From contig KB310359.1 of the NCBI GenBank assembly GCA_000328365.1, positions 33,281 through 97,280 on the forward strand: 64,000 nucleotides of DNA, given 5' to 3'. A program made the translations under genes and the position numbers. The notes beneath the pieces were generated by a model, which did no database searches, was not told where the DNA came from, and saw only the letters and a program-made list of their open reading frames with translations. Shown piece by piece: positions 25,557 through 37,176 of the stretch. The stretch comes from Capitella teleta (lineage: Eukaryota; Annelida; Polychaeta; Capitellidae). Within the stretch, counting starts at the first letter, position 1; every line of letters starts with the position of its first letter.

Positions 25557-25890
25557 GGGGCACCGAATAGCTCAGTCGGTTTGACAGGCTGAATGCAATC
25601 TTATGCCGACCGTTGGGGTCGAGGTCCCGGGTTCGAGACCCAATCAAGCCACGGCCATTATGATTGTGAGTAATAATTGTAATTCGTTATAATTATAATT
25701 CTTCGGTGACTCTGCAGTGCTGCCCAACTACGTAACAAGGCTGAGCGCTGTGTACTACTGTCTATGGTGGTATGCAGGATAATGAACCCTTGAGATTTAT
25801 CGATAAGAGTAGAGGGAAACTCGGGCCTTCTGTTCTGGCGTCCGTATCATCCGAATGGTTTGGGTGGAGCCGTAAAACCCCATCATGTGA
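25557..25890 (+). repeat. tRNA-derived SINE, copy 3 (best preserved head)
   Basis: This copy keeps both RNA polymerase III boxes. A-box TAGCTCAGTCGG lies at 25568-25579 and B-box GGGTTCGAGACCC near 25628. A tRNA-like head of about 95 bases precedes the body shared with the other copies (GTGTACTACTGTCTATGGTG, GGATTTATCGATAAGAGTA-like, TGGGTGGAGCCGTAAAACCC). It ends with a decayed tail near CATCATGTGATGTG. Confidence 0.85.
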
Positions 25891-25965
25891 TGTGATAAAT
25901 TTTTGAGAGAAATTTGTGGAAATAACAAATTGTCGACAACTTTTGTTCCCATCTGATATGAGGTC

Positions 25966-26014
25966 TGACCTCACCCTGACCTCACCCTGTCCCACCCTGA
26001 CCTCACCCTGACAT
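25966..26014. repeat. Short tandem TGACCTCACCC array with DR5-like half-sites
   Basis: TGACCT at 25966 and 25977 are separated by CACCC (five bases), and further half-sites lie at 25998 and 26009 (TGACAT). On the minus strand this is AGGTCA-N5-AGGTCA, the DR5 form of a retinoic-acid-type element. It may simply be a small tandem repeat. It starts shortly after the SINE. Confidence 0.4.
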
Positions 26015-27000
26015 CACACTGAGCTCATACTCATTAGATATATCCTGTGACATGTGGCATTACAGATACAAAGTGACAGTGGATGAAATCTGACCATTGG
26101 TGCCCTCTAAATTACTCCATTAGCCATGAGAGTCAGTTACTACAGTAACAAAGGTAGCTAACTATACATGTACAGGTAAATAATACATCTTGTCATTCTC
26201 TTATCTCATATCATATTAGTCTTATTGTTGTTGATGTCAAGTCTTGTTCTTAGATTGTCCGTCAATTACGTCATAACCAGAGGCTCTTTGTCTAGCTGCC
26301 CATAACACATGCAACGCGAATAATTATGGTAATACATGTATTTAATATTACGGTTCTATGATTTCTATCACAAAATTGAACGACTCCAAAGATATGAAGC
26401 CCCCATAAACTCCAGTGTCAGTAATCTCAAGCACGCTGAAGGTTTGGCTTAACGATCAACCTTGAAGGCATGTTTGACCTTCAAAAACAAGCATCTGCCT
26501 GTGCTCTGATCATTCCAAGATACCAACTTGTCAATTGCCTTCACAACATGCATAGGGCGGCACCATACCTCTGACTTCTATTAAAGTGCGTTGTGATTGA
26601 TAATTTCCTTTCCATGCTCGAGATTATGTTAATTAACTCGTTGATTACCGCCATTAGACCCCGGAGCCGCCGCCAATATGTACTAGCCGACGCCGATTGG
26701 ACGTTTAGCCAGCCGTCGCCGATTGGTGCCGTCAGCCAGCCGCTATCAGCCGATTACTGTCTTGAACTTGAGTAAAGCAAGAGAGTGTAATTAAATAGAA
26801 CATCATAGGGTTTGAAAATCATCCAGTCTCAAAATTACCACACTAGTACCACATGTAAAGAGTAGTGAATGTTTGTGTTAACTAATGGCATCATTATACA
26901 TATAGGATTATATAGCAACCATTGCCAAGCCACTTCAAGCCGATGCTAACCGCCGATGACAATGCTGAGCTGATATCTCTGATTGGTGGAGCGGCTTTAG

Positions 27001-28030
27001 CTGTGCGAGGAAGAATCTGGACCGTAAAACCTTAATCCAATTGTACTATGCATTTATTTATCCATATTTGAGCTATTGTATAGATGTTTGGGGCCACTGT
27101 AGTCAACAACTCTTTCTTTCGGTCTTTAAAACTCAAAAACGTGCACTGCGAATAATATCTTTCTCCAAACGCTTAGCCCATACCGAACCTTTATTTAAAT
27201 CTTTTGAAATTCTGCCACTGCAGGCTATCTACATTTTAGTTCTTAGTAAATTTATGTATAAATTCTATTTTCGACTCCTTCCTTCTGTAATTGATGAACT
27301 ATTTCAAAGCAATGACTCTGTACATTCTGTTCCTACAAGACAACAAAACTTACTTCATGTGCCACACGTAATCTCCGAAACAAGCCGGAAATCGATAAGA
27401 GTAAGAGGTGTTTCCACATGGAGCAGACTCGCTCAAAACATAAATATTAATTCATTTTCATTCAATAAATTCACTAGGATTATGAAAGACAAATTATTAA
27501 ACGACAACGTATTTTCTATTTCAATCACCCAATAATGCTATTTCAGCCTTAACAATCTATTTTTCTATTTTCTTTTTTTCCCCCTTATTCTTTTCATTTT
27601 TTTCACTTCATCAAACCTGTATATTTAAGCATTTTCATTATCCTGGCCAGATTAAAAAAAAAACTTCTTTTTTTGTTCTTCTCTCTATACATGTATTTTT
27701 ATTTTTTTGTCAATTATCATCTTCTTTGTTTTTGTTTTTGTTTTGCGTTTTTGTTTTTGTTTTTTCTTGTAGGTATTGTAAATAGCGTCAGATTAGATTA
27801 GGAATTGTAAATAAATAAGTAGGAATATTACTCTTAACCGCTGCACATTGCACCTTGCACCTTTTTTTTTTTTCTTTTTTTTTTTTCGAATTTCTACCAC
27901 AGACGACACCGAAAGTTAGTTAGTATTCGTTTTTCGTTCTTTTTGTAGCGCATACCCAAGTCTGGGTTAGCTACCAATTCTATGTATTATTACCTTTTTT
28001 GGAAATAATAAAATTGTCTCTCTTGTATTT
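27001..28030 (+). mobile_element. CR1/Jockey-like LINE 3' end, 5'-truncated
   Basis: The open frame to 27535 begins NLDRKTLIQLYYAFIYPYLS and continues CIDVWG, KTQKRALRIIS, and RKSIRVRGVSTWSRL near its C-terminus. This is the standard end of a CR1/Jockey-type ORF2, after the reverse transcriptase. The last 500 residues' worth of reverse transcriptase are missing, as in a normal 5'-truncated insertion. The following T-rich 500 bases look like its 3' UTR, ending near AATAATAAAATTGTC at 28002-28018. The frame has no stop over 164 codons, so the copy is fairly young. Confidence 0.78.
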
Positions 28031-28264
28031 TTACTTCAGCCAGCCGATTTTGGCTAATTACAATCTGCTCCGAGGTCTAACCACCACGTATATCTGCAAC
28101 GGTCATTTAGGTGTTACGTCAGCGCTCACTCGTCTCGAGTATTACTTATACACATGTCCTCATGTCGGTTGGACGTGAGGTTCAATTTCGAACAAAGGCG
28201 TTGTTCTTCAGTTGTCATATCTATTCCGCAATCTATTTTTCCAAAGACCACTTCTCATTTCAGA

Positions 28265-29341
28265 ATGGCTCTGACGTCCGAACCAACCACCTGGCCATGG
28301 GACCTATCTACCAACACCTACAAAGGAGAATCGAGCAACAGCAGCAATGTGTGCACGTACTACAAGTTCAGCATATCTGTAGTCCTAATGGGTTCCCTGT
28401 GTATCTTCGGTATAGCAGGTAACATTCTCAGTCTGGCTACACTACGTGTCATGCACAGAACATCAAAGTCAACTGGTTCTTCAGTCATATTACTCTTCAC
28501 ACTCTCAACTTGCGACCTTCTCCTCTTAACAGCATTCTTGGTCCTCAAGGTGTCCATCTCATTCTGCGCATTCAACAACACCTGTCCTGGTTATTACTCT
28601 CCGTATTTTTGGATATCTTTTTACGGCTGGCCAACGTTGTCGATGATTCATTGCCTTGCTAACTGGGTGACCGTATTGCTCACCGTCCACAGGTACATAG
28701 CAGTGTGTCATCCACTCAAAGCGAAAGCGTGGACCACAACTTCAAGCCTGAAATACCAAATACCACCGGTCATTTTGGCAGCTGTATGCTACAGCATTCC
28801 GGGTTATATCGATTACGAACCAGTTCAGGTGATGACTGAATGGGGACTCACCAATCAACTGACTCTCACCCCGATCGGTGCCAACTATTGGTATCAGCTG
28901 CTCTACAAGACAGTCTGCTTCTTCGTGTTCATTTACTTCATCCCAGGAATCACCCTGTTGGTCCTCGGGGGGTTCCTCATTCAGTCAATCACCAGAGCTG
29001 AGCGAATCAGATCAAGCATGAGCAGAGACAAGAAGATGCGCTCGTCCTCAGCGACTGACGATATGACGAGAATCATGATTTCGATTGTGGTAATGCACCT
29101 GATGACCCAGTCATGGGAACCGCTGCGGAGCCTGATGGCTGAGAGGTTTCAGATGTCGGCCACTTGTGGAAATTTCCTATTCTACTTCGAGGAAATTCCC
29201 TCACTGATGGCCATCATCAACAGCACAATGAACTTTGTCGTGTACTGTTTCGTGGGCACCAGGTTCAGGAAGGCCTGTAAGCAACTTGTGTGCGCCAGAG
29301 GGGACCAGCCATCGACAACTGCCAATGAAAGTTCGTCTCAA
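28265..29341 (+). CDS. Rhodopsin-class GPCR, FMRFamide-receptor-like
   Basis: One coding exon, 359 residues, stop at 29342-29344. A splice-acceptor-like tctcatttcag ends one base before the ATG, so a non-coding 5' exon probably exists; an upstream in-frame extension to 28154 is then not coding. The N-terminus has Asn-glycosylation sites (NSSN) and no signal peptide. Seven membrane spans follow: TM1 with GNILSLATL, TM2 with STCDLLLL, and TM3 ending TVHRYIAVCHP. TM6 is MISIVVMHLMTQSW and TM7 contains STMNFVVYCFVG. The VHRYIAVCHP block and NFVVY in place of NPxxY match invertebrate FMRFamide/peptide receptors. The ligand is not deducible. The DRY aspartate is replaced by His. The cytoplasmic tail is short and Ser/Thr-rich. 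Confidence 0.87.
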
Positions 29342-29344
29342 TGA

Positions 29345-30082
29345 AAGAACCGAAGGTACGATGATTCGATTGACTTCACCAAGAAATCTAATTAAACAGC
29401 AAATGGTCACAATGTCGTTGCCATGGAGATGGAGGGATCAGTGAGCGGAAATTACGATTAAGATGTCGACGGCACAAAGACATAATGATGATGCTAGATT
29501 TAAAGCGATACTTCGTCGTCTTCATATAACAAGACTATGAATTCATACTGATCATCTTAAAGTACTCATGTGGTAACAGGTAACAGTTACAGCCTGGAGA
29601 GTTACAGGTATCTTGACCGCTATCTTATACAGTAAAAAAAAAATTCTCATGTGGGCCTGTGTCAAAGCCGCCCCCATACCGAGTGCTCTTATTGAGTACA
29701 TTCTTAGTGCAATGGACTTAATATTTAGTTTTCAGGGTCACTTTAATTCATCGTGAAGAGAATGAGAATTCATGGTCTTTATATTTGTTGTGTTGCAGCA
29801 CTGTTGGTTTCTTTCATTTATCGACTGTTCATTCGTTGTGGATGTAAGCACTGAACTTTCTTTGGTATTCAGAGTTAGATCTGCGGCATCCAACCAATTC
29901 AGGGCTTTAGTTGTAGAATGGATTGAGTAATGCATGACATTTGATTATAATTCTACTATTTAAAGTGAACATTTTCCGTTCTGTTAATTTCGTTTTATAT
30001 GATGTAAACGGTGGTCAAGTCAGGGATAAGAATAAAAATTCGCATCAACACACACACACTGTTATATAATCAATGTCCTGTT

Positions 30083-30114
<32 letters not shown>

Positions 30115-33100
30115 CAATGTTGTACCGATTGTCAATCGTAACCGTTGGTAAAGCTTAATGTTTCAAACTTCAAATTTATGTCTGTTATCTGTGATCAGAG
30201 GAAGTTCCTCTGTTCTTAGCTCAAACTTGTTTATAAATACGCGCAAAGCAGGAAAGGTCGAAGCACCGTCTCCTTGCTGTGCAACTCATATCTGATCCGT
30301 CTCGAGATAACTGAGGATTAATAACAAATTGGTGGAGTGAGGATTGCTCACAATGTTGGGATGGATTCAATACACAATTCTTATTTTATTCATTTATATT
30401 ATATTCTCCTGATATTTATATATATTAAAAAATATTCGTGGATATTTGTACGTTTACTTATACTTGATATATAATTATATTAAATGTATGTCGTGGCGGT
30501 TGTGGGCACTGTTGACGTAATGACATCCACAATCGTATTTACGCGCGATCATTGCAATGTTTACAATCACTGTAATATTATTTGGCTTATGTTTGAATTG
30601 TACTCCCTTTTCTGCTCTGATTTCCTTTTCTTTGCCTCCCCGCCCCCTCCATCCTTCCTTTGTTTCTCATGCGTTATGCTCGAATTAATATTAATTTATC
30701 TTGCGTATCTACTGTATCTATCCATCGTACCTGAATATATATCTGATCTATTATGGCACTGTGTGTGGTTTTTGTCTTGAATAAAGTTATTAGTTAAACG
30801 ACTTTGTGTTCAATAAGAATTCGGCCTGTGAGACAAAAGTTATTCGAAATCACTGGGAATATTTTTACATTATATTCATCGACGTTACTATAGGCCTAAC
30901 CTACAATGAATATCCTGATGATTCACCTTTTAAAGGTTAATCGCCTATCCAGTTGATTTGCAGGACTACATGAATTATTGTATTTAAAAAGGGAAATTTT
31001 CTTCTCATCTAAATGTAAATTTGTAGGACATTTCGGGTAATAACGTGAATCACGGCAATTATGTTCACACGATAGGTCAAGAAAAGGTCACACTAACCCT
31101 GAGAAATATTATAGCTTAGAGTTAGAGCATCTTGAAGATGAACCTTTCTTCTCGGTCAAACACTCCGGGATAGAGATACCTGCAATCCATTCATTTAACC
31201 CTGTGCCCCAATTAACGCTCGAGTTAACCATTAAAAAAATATTGCACAGATTCTCGCTAAGGGTCGATCAGAGGATTGGCGGCGTCGACAAGTCTGTGCG
31301 TTTTCCCTTGTTTTTTTTAATTGTTTGTTTATTTGTGCCTTTAACCGGCCCTAAGACCAAAGTGCTGCTCAATCAGACATATGTTAAGTAGACCACTGAT
31401 TCTACCTCTGACTAGGACGTGGACATTACCCAGGAATCGCTTATGACCTCACTCTGAAAAGAAATTATTTATTTATTTAATTAATTAAAATTAATTTAGG
31501 CATTAATTATCACATGGTCCTGAGTAACGGTCCACTATAGTTATAATAAACAAAATATTATTACAAAAATATTTTACTTGTGTCATAAAAACACATTATC
31601 ATATAACAAATGAATATTTCAAATAAAAAAGAATAATCAGTGAAAATGACAAAACAAGACTGTCCGTTCCTTATTTTCATCAATTCTTCGTTTATATTTA
31701 CATATCGTTAATGACTTCATCGGGGATTACATTCGTCATTCGTCATTCATATTTTCTCCTTTTGTGGGTAGGCATCATGATTTACAATAATATGGTCAAG
31801 TACACAAGCATAATCTATATCAAAGAGCGCCATGATGGATCCCAAATCTCTGGATTCGGTTGAACGGGAGTGATTATTCCTCGGAGCTTCAAGTCACGTG
31901 GACATCCCGCATTCATAACGTTTCAAGTACGTTATGACAAAGATGGAGCATCTCATTAACCATAACGCACTTGATGCAAGCGAAAGCGAAAACATCAACA
32001 GCAAGCACTATGGCAACATAAACACGTGCATTATCATAACGCATGCAGTGACGTCACAGCATGCATACATTAATAAATTATGCACGGTTACTGCCAGGGA
32101 GAGAGCGCGCAATGGCAGAGTATTGATCGGTGAATTTCCCCAAGTGTGGCAGTGGCTAGGGGTGCGTTCCCTGTCTGCAGGCGACCAGGTTGACTTCGCC
32201 CAGCGTGGACATGTCCCGACACAGTGCGATATTGGGTTCTGGGTTGTTCGTTGAAGGTTGCACTGTACTGATGGAGCAATTCAGTCAAGAAGTCGATTGC
32301 GTGGAATATCTCAATTCGGAATAAACATTCATTGACTTGCTATCTGTTTAAAAATCGAACATGTGAGACTGTGCAGCGTATTTTGACGTTGTTATCATAT
32401 TTCCATGGTGAGCGTTGTTTATTTTTAACTGCATTGTCATCTATTTCTCTGACGTCTGTCAAAACCACGTGCATGATTGCGTTAGTCGTGCACCATATGT
32501 TTTGAATTTTGAATCAAGAACTGATATGTCATTATATGTTACGTAATAATTATTCCAACTACAAGCATACTAGTGCACGTTATATCTCAATACGTTATGT
32601 GTATAGACACACATGTATTTGGCGAGTGGAACTTCCAATATTTATAACTTATACTAGTAGTGCGTACGTACTTTTTAACTGACTAGTTGATGTGCAAAAA
32701 CATCATAATTTTTTATGGATGCTTCAATAATTGTAAATTTAATTACACGCCATGTTTATCGCAGCTATGGGTTTATTTGAGCCAAAGAAAAATTACGAGG
32801 CTGAGTTCAGTTATCGATGTAGTACTGTACTGTTATACCTGTATGCATTGTGGCTTGCAGTTTAGGGAGTACTTTTTTCAATGACACTCTATACTTTCCT
32901 GCACAAAAGATATAAAAATAGTTTGAAATGCCCACCTTTGAGCGGAATAATAAAAAAAAAAGTTATATAGAAAGACGTATGAATGGAAACTATTGTTTTG
33001 GTTGTATTAATTCTCTTTGTGATTACTTTCACAGGGCACAAATCATCATTTAATGTATTCATCGGTTTCGAATGGCGATTGGAATGCGCACGAACCGTTT

Positions 33101-36100
33101 TCGTGATTCTCTCCTATTATCTAGATTAACTTAGATAAGAGGGCAAGATGTCGAGTATCTGCATCCAGATATTGATCACTGCTTTGTACTGAGTACTACA
33201 GTACTTGTGCATCATCATAGCACTCGTAGCTCGATCCGGTAATGTTGGCTATGCCAACAACAGTAGTACTACAGTAGCCCACATCAAACAGAAAATGAAA
33301 AACCCCACACTTGCCAAATAAAGCGTCTTCTCTCGGTGTTTTCCGCGGGGTTAAGGAGTTTAAAGTTCACACGGAGCCCAGGGCAGCGTGCAATTGCTAT
33401 GCAAAGAGGCTGGGAAAAAGACATGTGTCACCCACTGCATGCTAAGCAAGGCGCTATGCAAACACCAATCACTCGATTCTGAGTTACTCATGCGTAAAAG
33501 AAACATAATATCATCGTGTACATGAGATACTAGTAAGATGACGTAATGATGTCGGAGGTATACTAGTAAATATGTAGGGCTGCATTCTAGGAATCTAGGC
33601 CATCAATTAGTAGCTCTGTAACACGGATTTCACGGAGGCTATTATGTAATACCGGGTAAATTATCGATCTTACGTCACACCGTATTATATCAGACCACCA
33701 AAACCGCGCAATATAATTGGGGCAAATTTTCATAATACGGTCAACATCAATTATTAATGCCAGTGTGCGTCATATTCCCATGTTATCATCGGTTGTTATG
33801 TGTATCAATCAATTAATCGATTTATTTACGTCTTATCACCTGATGTTAATCAATGGTTCGATTTGATAACCTTGCATGAACTTACATGATTATCAATATA
33901 TATATTTGACAATTTTGCTCCCGGCATTATTCGAGTTCTTTACGGATGTACAGTAGGATAGTATAGAAGTAATAAAGTTTACGTTCAGAGTACTCCCCAT
34001 AATGACTACATGATTATAGTGTTTACTGTTTAGGGAGGTGACTGGACCACTGCCAAACTTTTGAGTGATATCCCAGCGAAGTATATCGAGTATACATGCA
34101 GATAAACTTTATTAAATCTAGGTTCCCAGAGGTAGCGAGCAGTTCCTACACACTACGCTACGGCTTGGAAGCTATATTTATTAAATCATATGCCTTCATG
34201 CTCTGGTGATGTATTCAAGAAAATTGGATATTCCAATTAACCAATGTTCTTGAATTATATTACGTACAAGTGTGCCACATTAGCGACACAATAGTGTATT
34301 AATCCCAAAATTGATTGCGAGTGATATACTAGTAGTTTTGGATTAACAAAGTTTGACTGTAGGGTACAACTTAATCGCTGTTTATATCATATGCGAAAGG
34401 TCGAAATCATTAAAAAATCTGTAAGCCGACGTGTCTGCGGTATCTCGATCATATCGTGTGGCGTTCGTTACTTCGTTCTCAGATCTTTGTGTCAATGTTC
34501 CACATGAAGGGTATGTGAAAAGGCACTCGTATTAATACACTGTTAACCCCAAAAGAGAGACTTGGCTCACTGCCAATAATAACCTCTGACAGACCGATAT
34601 GCACCCTGACGCGAAATTGTACAATGTTTTGTAGAAATTATCCAGCTCATTTCATTCATTCTTGACTGCTTTCTGTATTCTCCGAGGACATCAGCGAAAT
34701 CATTGTTACGTAACAGGGTAATTCTACGTGCATAATTGATTGGAAGTTGAAACACACGTCACTTGTTTCAGGAACAATTAACAACCGAACAAGGCACTCA
34801 ACAAAGCGATAACACTTAACGCAGAGATTTAGCAGAACTGTCAGCAGTTCACCAGGGGCCAACTTTCGGGTCAGCCGAAGTGAACTGGTGCTAATTGAGG
34901 AATTCCTTCCCTCGCATGATCGATGCTTCTCTCTTCTCCAAATCCCACATTTTCCCGTTTCCATCTTCCAACATTCTCCATCTGTCTTTTTTCTATGTCA
35001 TGCAGTGAAATTGGCATTGATAAAAAGGTCGTTGGCTCTGACGAAATTGTAACAAATTTCAATGGAATTATATTTGCGGACAATAATAGGTTTTCGGAAA
35101 AATTGGTAATTAAAGTATACAGTTAATTGACCTGGTTAGGGCAAAGGTAAGTTTAGCGTTCGGGCAAAGGTAATTAAGCGTATATACATGTAGCATATCT
35201 TGTATATGTATATTCAGCCTACAACTCTTCTCCTTTCCTTTTGCGATTTTCTCCTATTTTGGCTTTCTTCGCCTGTCTCCCGTGTCGTTATGTTCGACGG
35301 AGCATGCGCACCTTCCAAGTGCCCTGAATCGATAATTCGTGGTCCCAAAACTAGGGCTGTGTAATGCATCGAGACATATCGGGTGTTTCGGTAAATAAAA
35401 GAGGAGACATCTCTAATTATTACTTGAATAATTATTCACAATCAATATATATTCTGAGTTTATAATGCTAGTACGTGCTACTACCTGGTTATGAGGAATA
35501 TTAAAAAATATAAACAAAGATACAATACTAAATGTGATTAGGTGATAACGTTTCTTCCAATGGTTGACGGTTTTCAGCTTTTCTGTTCTATATGCAATCT
35601 TGGATCTAGAAAGCCCCGTCACATTGATTTGGCGGGAAATGACTCAGAGAGTAGACCACGTGACGCCAGTTCCCGCCATTCTGCTGGCTTGTGTCATTTG
35701 ACACTCATCCCATTCATCCGGAGGGTTCTCGTCGCTGAAAATCCCCTCGAAAACAACGCTTATTTTGGCAGAATCGACTGCGTTCGCAAATCATGTGCTT
35801 CAAAGGCTTTACTGGCATCGTGTGATTGGAACGGACAGCAATCTGGCTGGATGATAAGCCTTGATACTGGGTCAGAAATCAATGCAATAAATAGCTACAG
35901 AATACTAATTCCAATTTAAAACCTGTTTGATCTTGATGTTAAAAGAAGAATCTTAAATTATCGTTAAGCGTCAAAATAACAATCGAATTCAGCGAACGCA
36001 TTCCGACATCGATGAGACGATGACTCAGCAATGTCGTCCAATATTCATTACCTTGCGCGGGAAAAGAAACTCTACTCCACCCTTGACTCCTCCCTCGCCA

Positions 36101-37176
36101 CATGCAGTCGTATTGGGTTCAGGGAACGGGGCACGTGTTTAAGGACGTCTCGCGTCAGTCATTATGCAACAGATCATAAATCGTTCGTCGCGTGTCGTTA
36201 TTATTGCTCTGGCGCCAAAGCACAGCGATGTGTATTCATGCAAATGTCCGTGACTATATTGCTTATGTTGTACTTTGTGACTTGTATTCATCGTAGAAAT
36301 CTATCAATAATGCATGGCACTTTTGACACGAATAAGATGTTCAGCGCTGATAGCACGTGTATAACTTCCATTGCTGCAGAAATGTAACCGTATGCATTGT
36401 TCGGGCGCGAAATCATAACGTTTCTAGCATAGAATCATAACGTTCTTTATGTCAGATTGCCTCAGTGTATACTAGTACATATCCGTATACGTGTTCACTG
36501 GTGCATTCAGGTCGCGATAGATCATTAATATATCAACTGCCAACTGCATTATGGATGCGATATCCCTGCGGCTATACGTTGCTCAATGTATCTTTTGTGT
36601 TTTCCCTGTATATTAAACAGGGCATAAGCAAAAGCACCGCCATGAGTCCATTTGACAGAGTGCTGTGCCAATCGTAATGTCCATCCATTGTAACTTGTAA
36701 CATCGTCGTGAACTTGTGACCGTAATTTCCTGGGTATGATGATGTCACGGAGGGAAGAGGGGGGAGGGTAGCGTCCCATGCTTAGCAGGATTTGGGAGAG
36801 AGATGGTTGTTGGAGAGGGATTGCAATTGGGGTTGGGTTGGTTGATGGATGGGGCAGTCATCCGCATGCTTGCACTGAGAGAAAAGCAAACGATGAGATG
36901 TGATTATGCTTACTTTATAGGATCAATAACAGCGACGAAAGGAACTGTGTCTCTCAAGGTCAGATATGGATCCCAAGGTCAGGGGCAACCGGAAGTTAAT
37001 GCTCCTCTTTGGGCACTCTTCTGATAAGTGTTCCTCTCGGGAAGGGCGTTGCTCTCCCTCTGGGTCTTTAGGGTTTTGTTCTATTCCCAATTGGTGCTCG
37101 TTCAGTGAAAATGGTATATTTTGCATGGATTTTGTGATAGTAATTGAGATTAATGGCATTCATTTTCTTTTTACAG
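29345..37176. other. Intergenic and probable 5' region of the CAP-Gly/MTUS gene
   Basis: No supported exon in 7.8 kb. A 30-base T run lies at 30085-30114, an AATAAA at 30031-30036 (possible poly(A) site of the GPCR), one dispersed 10-mer at 32034-32043 and several near-copies (31912, 31961, 36410, 36427). The first exon(s) of the CAP-Gly gene should be here. ATGGATCCCAAG at 36966-36977 followed by GTCAGG has the right phase to be a tiny start exon, but this is only a possibility. Confidence 0.45.

Noticed and set aside
25557-25660. A possible functional tRNA gene
   Set aside because: It has A- and B-boxes, but the same head and body recur in other copies and no clean cloverleaf acceptor stem is present; it is a SINE head.
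28154-28264. A longer N-terminus for the GPCR
   Set aside because: The extension crosses a strong acceptor at 28263 and carries no receptor-like sequence.
37144-37176. Starting the CAP-Gly protein at the in-frame ATG 37153
   Set aside because: A clear pyrimidine tract and acceptor (ttctttttacag) end at 37176, so the upstream in-frame bases are most likely intron.
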